From assembly GCA_949283905.1 (NCBI GenBank), contig CASDUB010000280.1:1-7072 (forward strand): DNA of 7,072 nucleotides, read 5' to 3'. Under the pieces are notes generated by a model that was not told where the DNA came from, made no database searches, and was given only the letters and a program-made list of their open reading frames with translations. Shown in pieces: positions 6,875 through 7,072 of this stretch (the first letter of the stretch is position 1; each line of letters starts with the position of its first letter). Both the position numbers and the translations under genes were made by a program. This DNA is from an uncultured Lachnospiraceae bacterium. GTDB lineage: Bacteria > Bacillota > Clostridia > Lachnospirales > Lachnospiraceae.

Positions 6875-6908
6875 AAAAAAAGAAGCAGATTTTTCTGCTT
6901 CTTTTTTT
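6875..6908. terminator. Bidirectional intrinsic terminator between tRNA-Gly and the DUF4250 gene
   Basis: A perfect 15-bp inverted repeat (6875-6889 with 6894-6908) with a TTTT loop; its core is GAAGCAG/CTGCTTC. It is flanked by A7 and T7 runs, so each strand reads as a hairpin with a U-tract. On the minus strand it begins 4 nt after the last base of tRNA-Gly(GCC) and should end the tRNA transcript. On the plus strand it is the first convincing terminator downstream of mfd. Confidence 0.88.
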
Positions 6909-6911
6909 AAG

Positions 6912-6983
6912 AGCGCGAGACGGGATTCGAACCCGCGACCCCAACCTTGGCAAGGTTGTACTCCACCCCTGAGCCACTCGCGC
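6912..6983 (-). tRNA. tRNA-Gly (anticodon GCC)
   Basis: The 72-nt minus-strand sequence folds into a full cloverleaf. The acceptor stem is GCGCGAG/CTCGCGC with discriminator U, as expected for bacterial tRNA-Gly. The D arm is GCTC/GAGT, the anticodon arm CAACC-TTGCCAA-GGTTG, and the T arm GCGGG-TTCGAAT-CCCGT. The anticodon GCC (plus strand 6949-6951) reads GGC and GGU. CCA is not encoded, so it must be added by the CCA-adding enzyme. It is the second gene of a tandem glycine tRNA pair, 8 nt after tRNA-Gly(UCC), and is followed directly by the terminator at 6875-6908. Confidence 0.97.
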
Positions 6984-6991
6984 ATATATAA

Positions 6992-7062
6992 AGCAGGTGA
7001 TGGGAATCGAACCCACATATCCAGCTTGGAAGGCTGGTGTTCTACCACTGAACTACACCTGC
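6992..7062 (-). tRNA. tRNA-Gly (anticodon UCC)
   Basis: The 71-nt minus-strand sequence folds into a full cloverleaf. The acceptor stem is GCAGGTG/CACCTGC with discriminator U, the D arm GTTC/GAAC, the anticodon arm CCAGC-CTTCCAA-GCTGG, and the T arm GTGGG-TTCGATT-CCCAT. The anticodon UCC reads GGA and, by wobble, GGG. GGA is the glycine codon used most in the neighbouring mfd gene. CCA is not encoded. Only 10 bases remain upstream in the window, so its promoter, or further tRNA genes of the same operon, lie outside. Confidence 0.97.
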
Positions 7063-7072
7063 ATTGCCTAAC

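Noticed and set aside
6845..6880. AT-rich stretch with TATATA or TATAAA on the minus strand as a promoter for DUF4250
   Set aside because: A -10-like sequence exists, but the position of a -35 box falls in the terminator T-run with no TTGACA-like match. It cannot be supported from sequence alone.
6801..7048. Minus-strand open frames of 71 and 75 residues across the tRNA region
   Set aside because: They run through two clear tRNA genes and a terminator, which explain the sequence completely.

Overview
The window looks like a chromosomal housekeeping segment from a low-to-moderate-GC Firmicute, most likely a Clostridia member of the Lachnospiraceae type. The reasons are an RpoC without the large trigger-loop insertion of Proteobacteria but with a long acidic C-terminal tail, pth directly followed by mfd, AGGAGG-type ribosome binding sites, heavy use of AGA and ATA codons, and a tiny DUF4250 gene. 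This placement is inference from sequence character; no database search was run.

Layout, plus strand: the 3' part of rpoC (RNA polymerase beta' subunit, 5' end outside the window) ends at 1636 and is followed at once by a perfect 12-bp hairpin that resembles an intrinsic terminator. Next come a 318-residue protein combining a CobW/COG0523-like P-loop GTPase domain with a C-terminal domain resembling that of YcgQ/DUF1980 proteins (1700-2656), then pth (peptidyl-tRNA hydrolase, 2717-3307), then mfd (transcription-repair coupling factor, 3309-6665). The pth stop and mfd start are 1 nt apart, so these two are very probably cotranscribed and translationally coupled. A 25-bp imperfect palindrome lies between the GTPase gene and pth.

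Layout, minus strand (right end): two tandem glycine tRNA genes, tRNA-Gly(UCC) then tRNA-Gly(GCC), are followed by a strong symmetrical hairpin terminator. A 57-residue DUF4250 protein gene follows (6658-6831), with a good Shine-Dalgarno. It converges on mfd and overlaps its end by 8 bp, so no terminator fits between the two genes. The first clear terminator available to the mfd transcript is the hairpin on the far side of the DUF4250 gene, so mfd mRNA probably runs antisense through all of DUF4250.

Functionally the plus-strand genes centre on the expression machinery: RNA polymerase (rpoC), recycling of peptidyl-tRNA (pth), and rescue and repair at stalled RNA polymerase (mfd). The GTPase is the odd member; its two domain types suggest a metal-related or permease-related role, but several signature residues of metallochaperone GTPases are missing. 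I see no phage, transposon, CRISPR or defence system. The items most worth a second look are the GTPase fusion with its degenerate motifs, and the overlapping, structure-rich mfd/DUF4250 convergence.
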